A DNA stretch of 64,000 nucleotides. Source: Physella acuta. Taxonomy: Eukaryota; Mollusca; Gastropoda; Physidae. The stretch lies in assembly GCF_028476545.1 (NCBI RefSeq), contig NW_026731783.1, positions 983,001 through 1,047,000 of the forward strand. The letters are read 5' to 3'. This document shows positions 1 through 10,635 of this stretch, in pieces. The translations under genes were made by a program, and so were the position numbers. Below the pieces are notes generated by a model. That model made no database searches, had not been told where the DNA came from, and saw only the letters and a list, made by a program, of their open reading frames with translations. The stretch's first letter is position 1; each line of letters begins with the position of its first letter.

Positions 1-185
1 GTTTCTTGTATCTCAGCTCACACCCTGAGTGGTCTAAGTGTTGGATGTGTTTCTTGTATCTCAGCTCACACCCTGAGTGGTCTAAGTGTTGGATGTGTTT
101 CTTGTATCTCAGCTCACACCCTGAGTGGTCTAAGTGTTAGATGTGTTTCTTGTATCTCAGCTCACACCCTGGGTGGTCTAAGTGT
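1..185. repeat. 48-bp minisatellite, left edge of copy A
   Basis: About four tandem units of 48 bp run off the left edge of the window. The same unit forms a longer array at 50714-51167, where it also opens the duplicated block. No gene is seen. Confidence 0.9.
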
Positions 186-1414
186 TGGCTAGTGCGCATG
201 TCATGGTAGAATGTTTGCAAGTAAAACTAGAGACCTAGAGATTGTGTACGTCTCTTATTAAACAAGATTTCCGTTCATAATGTAACATCAGTGTAATCTC
301 ATCAGGACTGTGCTGACACCAGATGGTATATGAGTGGTAGGTGTGGGGTGATGGGTGGATGGGTGATAGATACATGAGTGGTAGGTGTGGGGTGATGGGT
401 GGGTGGGTGATAGATACATGAGTGGTAGGTGCGGGGTGATGGGTGGATGGGTGGATGGGTGATAGATACATGAGTGGTAGGTGCGGGGTGATGGGTGGAT
501 GGGTGGATGGGTGATAGATACATGAGTGGTAGGTGTGGGGTGATGGTTGGATGGGTGATAGATACATGAGTGGTAGGCGCGGGGTGATGGGTGGATGGGT
601 GATAGATACATGAGTGGTGAATGATGGATGAATACAACAATGGCCCTCACACAGACAAACTTGATAAAACTAACACTGGCGACTGAATCAATTAAGACAC
701 ACGCAAGACACAGGTAAAACACGTTTAAGACACATTTAAGGCACGTTAAAGAAGCGCTTCCACATTATGATTGTAAGATTTATTAAACACATGTATGATT
801 TAAACGTGTGTGTTAAAAAAAAAACAACAGTTGTATTAATGCAATAACTATCAACTTTGTAATATATTTTATTGGGAAAATGGCAAGCTGCTATAACTTT
901 CCACGCGTCTAGCTAAGTACTGGTAGGATTTCAATTTAATTATGAAATAACAGTAGAAATGACGTGGCTAACTAATGTGATAAATACCATACAGTGTTAC
1001 ATTCATTGAAAATATCCCAACATATATTAAGTAATTACAATTAGGCTAGAATAAATGGTTTAATATACTACTGTCTTATTCAAAAACATTTCAAGGGCGA
1101 TAACCGAAAATATAACTTCCATAGTAATTTATATCATTGAATTTTCTTTTTATATAATAACAAAGGCCAATAGTTTCATACAATCAATTACCAAGGTACT
1201 ATATTGATAAACGGAAGCAGATTTAGCTTTATTCCTATATGTGTCTTTAAAAAATGGATGACTAAATTAATTACAAAAACAGTGGCTAAGCATTATACAT
1301 ATATCAAAGACTATCAATTCAGTTACAGAAATTGACGATCAAACTTGCTGTTCGAAAAACTCCTGAATACGTTTCTTCAAATGTAATTTTTAGTTTCATT
1401 TTGTGGGAGTAGTG
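186..1414. repeat. Copy A, part 1 of a low-copy duplication
   Basis: This AT-rich stretch matches 51168-52200 (copy B) in order and orientation. It also matches 19190-19277 plus 20837-21895 (copy C), and matches inverted sequence around 30170-30880. It includes the GT-rich minisatellite at 336-625. No credible coding sequence is seen. The open frames over the minisatellite are simply products of the repeat. Confidence 0.8.
336..625. repeat. GATGGGTG-type minisatellite
   Basis: About six units of 44-52 bp vary by small insertions of GGATGGGT. Shorter arrays of the same unit lie at the matching places in copy C (20876-21015) and copy B (51300-51400), so the array length changed after the blocks were duplicated. 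Confidence 0.85.
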
Positions 1415-1790
1415 CAGGGGTCGGCAACCTGTTTCAAATATGAAATAATATTTATTCATATTAAAAAATACACACGTTTCGCACAAAACATATTATAGTT
1501 TTTTTAGCTACCTCTGTTAAAATAATAAAATTAGTAATCATATAATAAAACTATAATCATTGAATATTTACATTAGTTAAATCAATGGGAGCATTGGCCT
1601 TGCCTGCATTTTGAAAGTTTATTTAATTCTGGCTCATAACTTGTTTTCAGTTTCAAGCACGCCTTTAGATTTTCATGTGTTAGTTGGCTTCTTACTTAAC
1701 TTTTTATTGTATTCATGTAAGAGAACTCTTGTCAGCACGAATATGTTGACCAAAAGATCGTCAGCACTCCAGAGGTCAACTTCTTCACCT

Positions 1791-2240
1791 TTAGGTAGCA
1801 TTCTGTATAACTATTCCATGCGGTAATATTAGTGCCTCAACTCGCGGCATTTCTTTTAGAGCCGTGTACTTGTGAAGTGTAACTTGCATGCTTTTCTTAA
1901 CCTCCAACTCCTGCAACTTGCTCTTGAGTTCTGTGAATTTACTACTCCACAAATATTTGGTTTTCAAATCTAGCAATTGCATTTGAAGTGAACTAACAAC
2001 AATTCCAAATGGCTTAATGATGATATCATTTGTTTTTGTGTTGAGAGGATCTACTATGAAAGCCATCTGTTTTCAATGGCTCAAAACTCTCAGCGAAAAC
2101 ATCCTTCGTTTTGTTAATAGTAATGCTGATGATTCATGTTAACATCACGATCTTTTTTCTCTCCAGATTTTTCAAAAAGAAGTAATTTACCGATCTACTT
2201 GTCTTCAACAAAATCAAGCATTTTTTTTCGAAACAATCCA
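1791..2240 (-). pseudogene. hAT transposase remnant (C-terminal half, ZBED5/GTF2IRD2-like)
   Basis: Minus-strand translation gives segments such as VDPLNTKT and LWSSKFTELKSKL. These resemble the C-terminal half of the hAT transposases related to vertebrate ZBED5 and GTF2IRD2. The frame is interrupted and has no start of its own. Upstream coding sequence (VNYFFLKNLERKK) continues to about 2240 and is cut by the nested element. The same peptides appear at 22310-22875 and 34030-34330, so one hAT family is present at least three times. This is a remnant, not a working gene. Confidence 0.8.
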
Positions 2241-2244
2241 TTTT

Positions 2245-2943
2245 TTTACTTTCTCGTATATACGAAGTATAGAGAAAGTCTTGTAATCGTGCAGAAAAAA
2301 AAAATCGAGATTTTTGCAAATCTCGACGTTTTGCATCTCACTGATACGGAAAAACATAATTTTGCAATCTTGTCCGTATGTCTGTGTGTCTGTGTGTGTG
2401 TGTGTGTGTGTGTGTCCGTGTGTAAACACGATAACTTGAGTACCGTTACAGCTAGGTTGATGAAATTTCATATATAAGTATTTAATCAAAATCGTAGATC
2501 CGTATCAACTTTTGAGCAATTTCCGATAACCGGAAGTGGTACTTTTCCTACTTTGAATTTTTCAAAAGCCTATAACTTGAGTACTATTTCAGATAGATAA
2601 ATGAAATTTCATACGTAAGTAAAAGATCTAATTCTCTACCTTCTATTAAATTTTGAGTCATTTCCGTTGACTGGAAGTAGTACTTTACGCTACTTCCGAT
2701 TTCTCAAAAAACTAATGTAAATTTTAAAAGTAATAATAATATTGCGCACTATTATGCGCTTTTTTATTTCGCGTTCACTTGGTGTGCAATTAATTTGTCT
2801 ACGAGATTTTATTCTATTTTTAAAAACTTTAAGTATTTAAAATGGATTAAAAATCATGTCTATAGCCCGAGTTCCCATCCCCTGTTATTTTATATAAGAA
2901 TATTCGAGAAAGTTTAGGGGAGATCACTCCCGGTTTATTTTTC
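2245..2943 (-). repeat. Unclassified ~700-bp interspersed element 'X', copy 1
   Basis: In reverse complement this runs from AAATAAACCGGGAG to CGAGAAAGTAAAAA. It matches 12708-13390 and 47318-48016 nearly end to end and matches 10636-11013 over one half. Its interior holds two diverged units of about 150 bp, each starting near ATAACTTGAGTAC and containing a CGGAAGT core. One end has a short palindrome around CGTATATACG and the pair ACTTTCTC/GAGAAAGT. No transposase is seen and the class is unknown. It sits inside the hAT at 1415-3220. Confidence 0.8.
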
Positions 2944-3220
2944 AAGCAAATGATATCCACCAAGACGTTAATTTTCTTTTCAATTTGGGATGGACACTTT
3001 AATGGTAAGTACAATCATTGAAATAGAGAGTAACTAATTGTTCTAAAAGAATAGCGTGTGTTTATTGTTTATATTTATTACCGAGTGTTGCAGAATGTTT
3101 TTATGGGTTTTGAAAATAAAATAATATAATTTTATAATATTTGCGAATATAACTCGAGAGCCGCATCTTGACATCAAAAGAGCCGCATGCGGCTCGCGAG
3201 CCGCAGGTTGCCGACCCCAG

Positions 3221-3984
3221 GAGTAGTGTGATGTGCGATCACACAGCACAGAATTTGACGCTTGGCTTGCCTTAAACACAGACACCCTCTTCACGCCCCC
3301 TAAGACACATCTACCACCTCCCCCTCTGTCCACTTCACCCTCAGACATGATAGCCCCACATCCCCTTTAACTGTTCCAACGACCCCACCACCCACTCCAT
3401 TTACTTATTTAAAGTTCTAAATCTTGCTTCTTACCCCTCATCTTTCACACAGGAACCTTTTGAAAACTCAATGCGACCAGTATATAAACTGGTCAACATA
3501 TTTTGTTTCCTTACATAGAAAACGCTTCACTGTCCCATTGACCCCCCCCCCCCTCTTTGAGCAATTTCCTTTCCACTCCCCACCCGGAGTCCTGACACTT
3601 TCATTTGACCTTCACCCCTTTTACTGTTATCCCATAATTTATTTTATTTAAAAAAAAAATCCTATCCAATTTGTATTCTATCAAAAGTACATATAGATGT
3701 TAGTACAACTACATTTGTATCATTATCTCTACACATTCAAAAAAGGTTTTTCCTTATCTCATGGTGCACGTTGAAGTATTCAGCATTTAATGATAAGCGG
3801 CTTATAAACTTCCAGTAGAAGACTACCAGTTTTGATAAAGTCCATGGGCTAACGAGTCTTTTTAACACCATTCTCATCAATATAACTTTCCATCGATACA
3901 CCGATTCCTATGTGGTAATCATTAACCATCCTGTAACAATGTTAACCACTTTCGAGTTCTTTACCAGCAAATTATCACAATCAT
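3221..3984. repeat. Copy A, part 2, with C-rich retroposon-like unit
   Basis: This matches 52200-52949 in copy B. The C-rich part (about 3270-3640) also resembles 45960-46225 and 55720-56217. In those two places the unit ends in AATAAAAGTATT followed by an A tract, so it may be a retroposed sequence. No coding sequence is supported. Confidence 0.7.
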
Positions 3985-3993
3985 TCATTTTAT

Positions 3994-4340
3994 GGTCCTA
4001 GGACCTTTGACCACAGGTGCTTTGATCATAGGGGGTTTGACCACAGGGGGTTTGACCATAGGGGGTTTGACCACAGCGGAGCTTTGACCATAGGGGCTTT
4101 GACCATAGGGGGTTTGACCACAGCGGGGCTTCGACCATAGCGGTGCTTTGATCATAGGGGGTTTGATCATAGGGTGTTTGACCATAGGGGGTTTGACCAC
4201 AGGTGTTTTCTCAGCAGAGGGTCTTTGATCACAGGTGGCCTATCAACGGGTGTTTGATCACAAGCGCTGCGTCCGGCTTTGATCATAGGTGTTTTGTCCA
4301 CATATTGTCTTTGATCTCTGGTGGTTTGTCCAATGCTGTC
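3994..4340. repeat. MULE left inverted terminus made of short tandem repeats
   Basis: Roughly 15-20 imperfect copies of a 15-17 bp unit (TTTGACCAYAGSGGG-like) form the left terminus. The right terminus has about nine of the same unit in reverse complement, so the two arms could fold back on each other. Confidence 0.85.
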
Positions 4341-4534
4341 CATATATGGTAAGGAATTATTTAAAAAGTTGCTAAATTATATTTTAAATTTCGACATGAT
4401 GTAATAATATGTTAAATCATCATGTATAAATACAAGACATCTAAACTATTCTATGTCAAAACCATGGAGAATCTTGGAGAGTAAAGCAGGTCGAAAAAAG
4501 GGAAAAGAACTTTGTTGTATCGTGGTCACGAGTT

Positions 4535-4870
4535 TTGGCTACACAGAGTACGCCAGGACGGGTCACGCTTTTGGCGGTGTACGAAGAAACTTGGAATCAA
4601 ATGCACACGATTGGCGATGGTGTAGCACGAACAAATAACATTTGTGAAGGATGGCATTACAGTCTTCAGTCTCTCCTCCAATGTAGTCACCCAACAATGT
4701 GGCGTTTCCTTGAAGGTTTACAGATGGACTGCACACGGCAAAAGACAACTTTCTTGCAAGGTGTCGCAGGGGCAAGCTACCCAGCTGAGAAGCGATACAA
4801 GATGCTGCACGAAAAAGTACAACGTGCTGTCCAGACATGGTCAAACATATGTACTACCATATTTGCGTGA
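4535..4870 (+). pseudogene. MULE transposase, C-terminal fragment
   Basis: The frame reads YEETWNQ, then ARTNNICEGWHYSL, then a C-terminal segment with HPTMWRFLEGLQ and EKRYKMLHEKV. The R-T-N-N-x-x-E-G-W-H motif followed by a HPxxWxFxExL helix is typical of the C-terminal part of animal Mutator-like transposases. The DDE catalytic core and the zinc finger are not present in the roughly 200 bases upstream, where an overlapping frame (from 4453) may carry a little more of the protein. The piece is about 80-110 residues, against several hundred in full transposases. It cannot be active by itself. Confidence 0.82.
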
Positions 4871-5167
4871 TATAGCACATCTGTCATTTAGTTAACCCTT
4901 TTATGTATTACATCTTTGACTATATTGTTGGCAAGTTTTGTATAATTTTTTATCCTTTATATATGCTATGTATTTTCAAGTACAACTACATTATTTATTT
5001 GTGAAACTTGTTATATGTTGCATTATTTGTGTTTCTTTTTTATTTTAAATTAAATTTATGAGGCCTAGCACCAGCCTTTATGTGGAGACTAAAATATAGT
5101 TCTTGGCCTTTTTGAATACGTACTCTCAGGAAACATGTATAAAATCGTGTTAATTGTATCACACCTA

Positions 5168-5367
5168 TGTTCAAAGCCGTTAACAGCGCTTGTGATCAAA
5201 GACCCTCTGCTGAGAAAACACCTGTGGTCAAACCCCCTATGGTCAAACACCCTATGATCAAACCCCCTATGGTCAAAGCACCGCTATGGTCAAAGGCCCG
5301 CTGTGGTCAAACCCCCTATGGTCAAACCCCCTATGGTCAAAGCACCTGTGGTCAAAGGTCCGCGCAC
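5168..5367. repeat. MULE right inverted terminus
   Basis: Tandem CCCCCTATGGTCAAA-type units are the reverse complement of those at 3994-4340 and end at GGTCCGCGCAC. The apparent open frames here (repeated MVKPP) are products of the repeat, not genes. Confidence 0.85.
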
Positions 5368-5376
5368 CCATTTGAT

Positions 5377-7238
5377 AAGCTGGATAGTAGTTGAATTTGT
5401 CATTTATTTATGTCTATGCTCCTTGTGCTATAAGAATCTGATACAAGTTCACCATTGTAATGAAAAGATATCTCATGTTTATAGTAAAAAAAAATTGTGT
5501 TCGCAGATTTTAGTGTGATTAAAATAATTTATTTTGGACGGACATTTTGTTTTCCAACTGTATTACGATATACTGTCAGTGATCAAGTACGAGTGAAGTT
5601 TGAAGACATTCATCAAATAGAAATACATTTAAACTGAGTGACGCTATTTAATCCACAGCAGACACACTGACAGACATACAGACAACCAAACATACACCGT
5701 ATTCCCATCTGTATTTATAACTATAGATACGATATTTGTTTTAAAAAAAAAATATTGACTTTCTGAATTATGATACATGAAAGATAGCTCTAACGTTTAG
5801 TGAAATATTGAGTGCAATATTTGTGGAATACACAATGTCATATACATTGTTTTGTTTGTTCTTACATGTTGTAGTTGATCGAAAGTAGACAATTAACCAC
5901 ACGTTAAGTACATAAAAAAACATTAAAAAAGAAATAATTTCTTTACTTCAAGACTTTGATTTTCAAACAAACGAAAACTAAATACAAACATATAATTAAC
6001 TTGTGTTTTTTTCATTTATTTTACTGAACGAAACCGATACACCGAAATATTTAATAAAATAGTTTGAACCAACAGTTGTTTGTTAATTCGCTGTTTTAAT
6101 CGACAAAATGCGTTCTTTGAATGTAGGACTTTTAGATTATTTAACAAAGTGAATTGCATTAAAATCATTAGCCATCATGTAGAGAATAGTGGCACATGCA
6201 GCAATATCATCCAACACTCACTAAAACATATTTTCTCCACATTATAAAGGTAGTTGTACACAACCTCAGCCATACATTCCCCCGTGTAGCTACCCATGTC
6301 TAAGGAATTTTAAAAAAAAAACGTGTAACAGGTAGCTCATCATCTGGTGAAACATACCTCACAATCACAGTCAGCTGATCAATTTTAGTCCGTCAATTAT
6401 TGAGTCATTTTTGGGCCCCAAAGAAAGTTGGGAAACTAACCTAATGCCTGTTTAGCTGATACGTAATTCCTACAGTGTAGGCCTATATAGTGCTGTATTT
6501 AAACAAAACGATTAAATAATTTTAAATTAAAATTGTCAATCAGTTTAAAATTGCCGTACATATGTACTTTTTTATATCAATTTTTAAAATAAAACTAAAC
6601 GATTAAATAAGCTTAAATTAAAATTGTCAATTAGTTGAAAATTGCCGTAGTTATGTACTTTTTTAAATCAATTTTTAAAACCAAACTAAACGATTAAATA
6701 ATTTTAAATTAAAATTTTCAGTTTAGAACTGCCGTAGATATGTACTTTTTTATATCAAGTTTTAAAAAAAAAAAAAAAAACGATTAAATAATTTTAAATT
6801 AAACTTGTCATTTTAGAATTGCCGTTGTTATGTACTTTTTAAAATCATTTTTTTAAACAAAACTAAACGATTACATAATTTTAAATTAAAATTGTCATTA
6901 TAGAATTGTCGTAGTTATGTACTTTTTTATATCAATTTTTAAATCAAAACTAAACGTGCTTAACAGTTGCCTTTGCTTGAATTTAAACTATTCAAGGGAG
7001 ACAACAATTACACACGTGCATATTTATCAATATCAAGTTCATGGAAAAAAATCTACGTTTAACGTAATAGGAACAACACGCATTAAATGTAGAAAAATGT
7101 TTGTATTGTAAACATTGTCATATTATTAAGCAAACGCAAACTACTTTCTTTTTTAAATTATAAGTGTCTATAGTTATATATTTTGAAACAGTAGCCTTCG
7201 TGCACATATTTTGCCTTAAAATCCGAAACATACGTTTT
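5377..7238. repeat. Copy A, part 3, AT-rich, no gene
   Basis: This matches 52959-54345 plus 54975-55300 in copy B. Part of it (about 6170-6390) recurs inverted at about 35440-35660. It contains a five-unit tandem repeat at 6497-6950. The match with copy B stops near 7238, which places the 5' edge of the PSMC3 retrocopy. No coding sequence is supported. Confidence 0.8.
6497..6950. repeat. ~90-bp tandem repeat, five units
   Basis: Units begin near AAACGATTAAATAATTTT and contain ATTGCCGTAGTTATGTAC. Copy B has its own five-unit array at about 53925-54345 with somewhat more uniform units, which suggests some homogenisation within each array. Confidence 0.85.
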
Positions 7239-7310
7239 ATAATCGCTAGTTGGATCCTTCTTCGTTTTCAATTGCTTAAATTAGATCTACAGGTCTGTAA
7301 AAGATTGATA

Positions 7311-8597
7311 ATGTCTTCTTTGGAGGATAAATCTATTTGGGATGACGGCGAGGAATCAGTTGGAGAAGAAGTTCTTCGCATGCAAACAGATGAAATAGTT
7401 GGAAGAACTCGTTTACTTGATAATGAGATAAAGATAATGAGATCAGAAATTATGCGTATTCAACATGAGCTGCAGGCACAAAAAGAAAAAATTAAAGAAA
7501 ACACAGAGAAAATTAAAGTTAACAAGACTTTGCCATATTTAGTTTCCAATGTCATTGAGTTATTAGATGTAGATCCACAAGATCAAGGTGAAGAAGATGG
7601 AGCAAATATTGATCTTGATTCTCAGAGGAAAGGAAAGTGTGCTGTTATTAAAACATCAACCCGACAGACATATTTCCTGCCAGTAATAGGACTAGTAGAT
7701 GCTGAAAAACTCAAACCAGGTGATCTTGTGGGTGTGAACAAAGACTCTTATCTCATTTTAGAAACCCTACCTGCTGAGTATGATTCACGTGTGAAAGCTA
7801 TGGAAGTGGACGAGAGGCCAACAGAACAGTATGCTGACATTGGAGGTCTTGATAAACAAATTCAAGAGCTAATTGAAGCTGTAGTTTTGCCTATGACACA
7901 TAAAGAAAGATTTGAGGCACTTGGTATTCAGCCTCCAAAAGGTGTACTTTTATATGGTGCACCCGGGACAGGAAAGACCCTTTTAGCTCGAGCTTGTGCT
8001 GCTCAGACCAAGTCAACATTTTTGAAATTAGCAGGGCCACAGCTGGTACAGATGTTTATTGGGGATGGTGCTAAGCTTGTCAGGGATGCTTTTGCCTTAG
8101 CTAAAGAAAAACAACCAGCCATCATTTTTATTGATGAACTTGATGCAATAGGCACAAAGAGATTTGACAGTGAAAAAGCAGGTGATCGTGAAGTTCAGCG
8201 TACTATGTTAGAGCTTCTTAATCAAATGGATGGGTTTCAGCCCAACTCAATGATCAAGGTTATTGCAGCTACTAATAGAGTGGATATTTTAGATCCTGCC
8301 CTTCTCAGATCTGGTCGTCTTGACAGGAAAATTGAGTTTCCCCAACCAAATGAAGAAGCTAGAGCCCGTATTTTACAGATTCATTCCAGAAAAATGAATG
8401 TGAATAAAGACGTTAACTATGAAGAATTAGCCAGATGTACAGATGATTTCAATGGAGCTCAGTTAAAAGCAGTTTGTGTTGAAGCTGGTATGATAGCCAT
8501 GAGAAGAGAAGCAGTTGAACTTACTCATGAAGATTACATGGATGCTATAATTGAAGTTCAGGCTAAGAAGAAAGCAAATCTTCAATATTATGCTTAG
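7311..8597 (+). CDS. PSMC3: 26S proteasome regulatory ATPase subunit 6A (Rpt5)
   Basis: This encodes a AAA+ ATPase of the 19S base, which unfolds ubiquitinated proteins and opens the 20S gate in the cytoplasm and nucleus. From ATG 7311 it gives 428 residues, close to Rpt5 of other animals. Visible in order are an N-terminal coiled coil (about 15-75), an OB-fold region, Walker A GAPGTGKT at 216-223, Walker B IIFIDELD at 271-278, the second region of homology with arginine fingers (LLRSGRLDR, 331-339), and a C-terminal HbYX-type tail (NLQYYA). The frame could extend upstream to 7164 only through a non-ATG start, and those extra residues lie mostly in duplicated AT-rich DNA, so 7311 is preferred. 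The copy has no introns and a poly(A) tail. It is either a young processed copy or an expressed retrogene, and all catalytic motifs are intact. Confidence 0.95.
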   Translation: MSSLEDKSIWDDGEESVGEEVLRMQTDEIVGRTRLLDNEIKIMRSEIMRIQHELQAQKEKIKENTEKIKVNKTLPYLVSNVIELLDVDPQDQGEEDGANIDLDSQRKGKCAVIKTSTRQTYFLPVIGLVDAEKLKPGDLVGVNKDSYLILETLPAEYDSRVKAMEVDERPTEQYADIGGLDKQIQELIEAVVLPMTHKERFEALGIQPPKGVLLYGAPGTGKTLLARACAAQTKSTFLKLAGPQLVQMFIGDGAKLVRDAFALAKEKQPAIIFIDELDAIGTKRFDSEKAGDREVQRTMLELLNQMDGFQPNSMIKVIAATNRVDILDPALLRSGRLDRKIEFPQPNEEARARILQIHSRKMNVNKDVNYEELARCTDDFNGAQLKAVCVEAGMIAMRREAVELTHEDYMDAIIEVQAKKKANLQYYA

Positions 8598-8940
8598 TAT
8601 TGTTTTTTTTATATTTTTTAAACAAAAATTACATTTTGTTATTTATGTTCATTTTGTACACCAGTCTATGATGTAATCATATGCATTTTAAAAATTGTAG
8701 TTATTTTGTTCAGCAAAACATCTCGTAAGCATATTACTGTTTGACTAAAATGCATTAATTTAGACTGAGACTGTCATGATGTTTGATTAAATTATTTCAA
8801 CACCAAAATATGAAAGGACACACAAAAAACCTGGCATTTGACTGCCCTAATTTTATAACACTAAAGCAAGCATAACAAATGTATAATTAGTATGTTTCAA
8901 TAAGAGTGATCCTAGATGGAACTTTTACTCTGCTGTTAAC

Positions 8941-8952
8941 AATAAATAATAA

Positions 8953-8989
<37 letters not shown>
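8941..8989 (+). promoter_or_regulatory. Polyadenylation signal and genomic poly(A) tract
   Basis: AATAAA at 8941-8946 is followed 11 bases later by 32 consecutive A. A tract templated in the genome at the normal cleavage distance marks reverse transcription of a polyadenylated mRNA. Confidence 0.9.
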
Positions 8990-8991
<2 letters not shown>

Positions 8992-9710
8992 TATAATTTT
9001 AATTCTCGGTAATCCCAATTATTTTTCAGCTCTACTTAAAAACCCTAATTCCACCCCCCCCCCCACCCCGTCCCCTCAGCCCACCACGCACGCCGAGAAA
9101 AAAAATCCCTTGAATCAGCAATCAATTACACATTTGCATTTTCAGTTTCAGGTTGGTTTTTAATTTATTTTTTTTCTTTATATTTAGACGTTTTGTATTA
9201 GATCTATGTATAAGTAAACCATCTTAAATGAATGAAAGCAGGCTATAAGTAAGAAAGAAATATTACTATTGTAAATCTGTATCAGTTCTCACAAGCCGAT
9301 GATGAAAACTAATACTAAAGCGAACACACAACTGACGTTATAAATTACGTGTCTGGGGTAAAAAAAAAAAAAAAAAACTATTTTTTGCAGAAAATATTTC
9401 ACATATTAAATCTAGCCTAGCACTGCCCGGGTACCCAGGAATCAATATGTAGTCTGTAATGATTGCAATCAGTTTCTGTGCGAATAATAAACCAACCAAG
9501 TACGCAATAACTGCAAGCAATAACATTTTCTGACAAGGGTTGAAATAACCTAAAACTCACTCATGAAATTGTGCAATATTTATTTGGACCAGCTAACATA
9601 TGGTCCTATCGTATTCTGTTAAGGTAAACCACATACAATTATAAAGAAGTGTTATTCTGGTCTTTCACCCTGGACCACACTGACTCCATGGTACCAAACA
9701 CGCATGTGCC
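8990..9710. repeat. Copy A, part 4
   Basis: The first 370 bases match 58925-59330 in copy B. The part from about 9416 matches 28276-28560, the far end of copy C. A piece of it (about 9230-9360) recurs inverted at 15112-15215. An A tract lies at 9360-9377. No gene is seen. Confidence 0.78.
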
Positions 9711-9839
9711 CGCCTCTCACTATTCGACAGAGATAGAATTTTTTTTCATAAACATTTTAAAATATGATTCATTTGTTACAGTTTTGATTTTTTTTTTACT
9801 GCCAAGATTCATTAAATATGTTCGATACTTGTCCCAACT

Positions 9840-10170
9840 TGTCTAGCGGCGAGCCAGACTGCACTATTTACGCTAGCCTGGAACGGCTAGTGCCATTTGC
9901 ACATCACACCTTGTACACGCAGAAAACCCGAAGTGAACGAATATAACGAACGCCACGAAATGATCCGATAAACGCCGAAGGCGCCAAATCACAAGGCACA
10001 TAACTCTGATTGCCTATGCTTTCATCGGCTCTCTTCTGGTTTTCCGCGTTTACATGGAGTTACATGGAGTGATGTGCAAAAAGCATTCCCCGCCTGGAAC
10101 CGCGTTGTTGTCATTGTGATTGCTGCCCTGTTCGGGTCGCGACAGTTAGATAAGAGATAGGTTCGTCAGA
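9840..10170. other. GC-richer segment with an imperfect inverted repeat
   Basis: This segment is richer in GC and CpG than its surroundings. TTGCACATCAC near 9896 is answered by GTGATGTGCAA near 10070, and the flanks pair imperfectly, which suggests a degenerate fold-back element. It lies just upstream of the hAT coding remnant at 10220, so it might instead be that element's leader or promoter. No terminal duplication was found. Confidence 0.4.
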
Positions 10171-10219
10171 CGTCACACGAATTAGGAGTTTTCTATTTTT
10201 AAAAAAAAACTGAACCGGC

Positions 10220-10585
10220 TAAAAGCTTATAGTTTTAACACTGACTGGTAGGAATCATATTGTTTCGTTAATTTGAAAAATAAATGCGTTTGTTTGTTGT
10301 GTGGTAGTAGTATTGCAGTGCCGAAAAAAACATAACGTTGAACGACACTTTTAGACAAATTATGGCCTTTTTAATGTGAATTATCCTCTTAAATCTGAAG
10401 TAAGAAAGAAAAAAATGTGTAATCTAAAATCAAGTCTGTTTTCACTAGTCATGTGGAAAATTCTAAAAATGCTACTATTGCTTCTTTCAAAATATCTCAC
10501 ATGCTTGCAAAAAAAAAAGAAAAAGCAACATTTCATTGATGCTGAGATGTTTAAGGAACTGTTTTTGACTGGTGCCGATTAATTA
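10220..10585 (+). pseudogene. hAT transposase remnant with BED zinc finger (N-terminal part)
   Basis: Translation gives CVCC followed by KKHNVERHF, the Cys and His pairs of a BED finger. It continues with NVNYPLKSEVRKKK, and after a frame change with ENSKNATIASFKISHMLAKKKK and FIDAEMFKELFLTGAD. This is the N-terminal order of ZBED5/GTF2IRD2-type hAT transposases. At least one in-frame stop and one frameshift interrupt it, and the catalytic and dimerisation parts are absent. The element is cut on the right near 10636 by a partial copy of element X. Confidence 0.75.
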
Positions 10586-10635
10586 AATGTTTTCTTTGTA
10601 TGTATGTGTTTTGTTTGCTTTCATTACGTTTTCTA

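Larger units (their letters stand above)
1415..3220 (-). mobile_element. hAT DNA transposon, degenerate, with perfect 8-bp target duplication
   Basis: The element begins CAGGGGTCGGCAACCTG and ends with the inverted form GGTTGCCGACCCCAG. The 8-bp repeat GAGTAGTG flanks it at 1407-1414 and 3221-3228, the TSD length expected for hAT. Copy B has the unoccupied target near 52191-52203 (GAGCAGTG, one difference). Decayed transposase lies inside on the minus strand, and an unrelated element (2245-2943) is nested within it. The same terminal family recurs at 19278, 22082, 31417, 34804 and 39372. Confidence 0.92.
3994..5367 (+). mobile_element. Mutator-like (MULE) DNA transposon, deleted
   Basis: The ends are inverted copies built on GGACCTTTGACCACAGGTGC. 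They extend inward as arrays of a 15-17 bp unit (TTTGACCATAGGGGG and variants) at 3994-4340, and in inverted form at about 5190-5367. Flanking 9-bp repeats TCATTTTAT (3985-3993) and CCATTTGAT (5368-5376) agree at 7 of 9 bases, and 9 bp is the usual MULE TSD. Copy B retains the empty site at 52950-52958. A C-terminal MULE transposase piece lies inside, in agreement with the ends. Confidence 0.88.
7239..8989 (+). mobile_element. Processed retrocopy of PSMC3 mRNA
   Basis: The unit has a short 5' leader, an uninterrupted 428-codon frame, about 340 bases of 3' UTR, AATAAA at 8941-8946 and a run of 32 A at 8958-8989. Sequence on both sides belongs to the copy A duplication, and copy B lacks this insert. 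Multi-exon genes copied through mRNA by LINE machinery have exactly these traits. I could not find a convincing target-site duplication, so the exact 5' border (near 7238) is an estimate from the end of the copy A/B match. Confidence 0.85.

Noticed and set aside
235-722. Three overlapping minus-strand open frames of 110-144 residues
   Set aside because: They lie on a minisatellite and have His/Pro/Ser repeats that mirror the DNA unit. No domain and no start context.
7164-7310. 49-residue N-terminal extension of PSMC3
   Set aside because: It starts at GTG, and more than half lies in duplicated AT-rich DNA shared with copy B. The ATG at 7311 gives the normal Rpt5 N-terminus.
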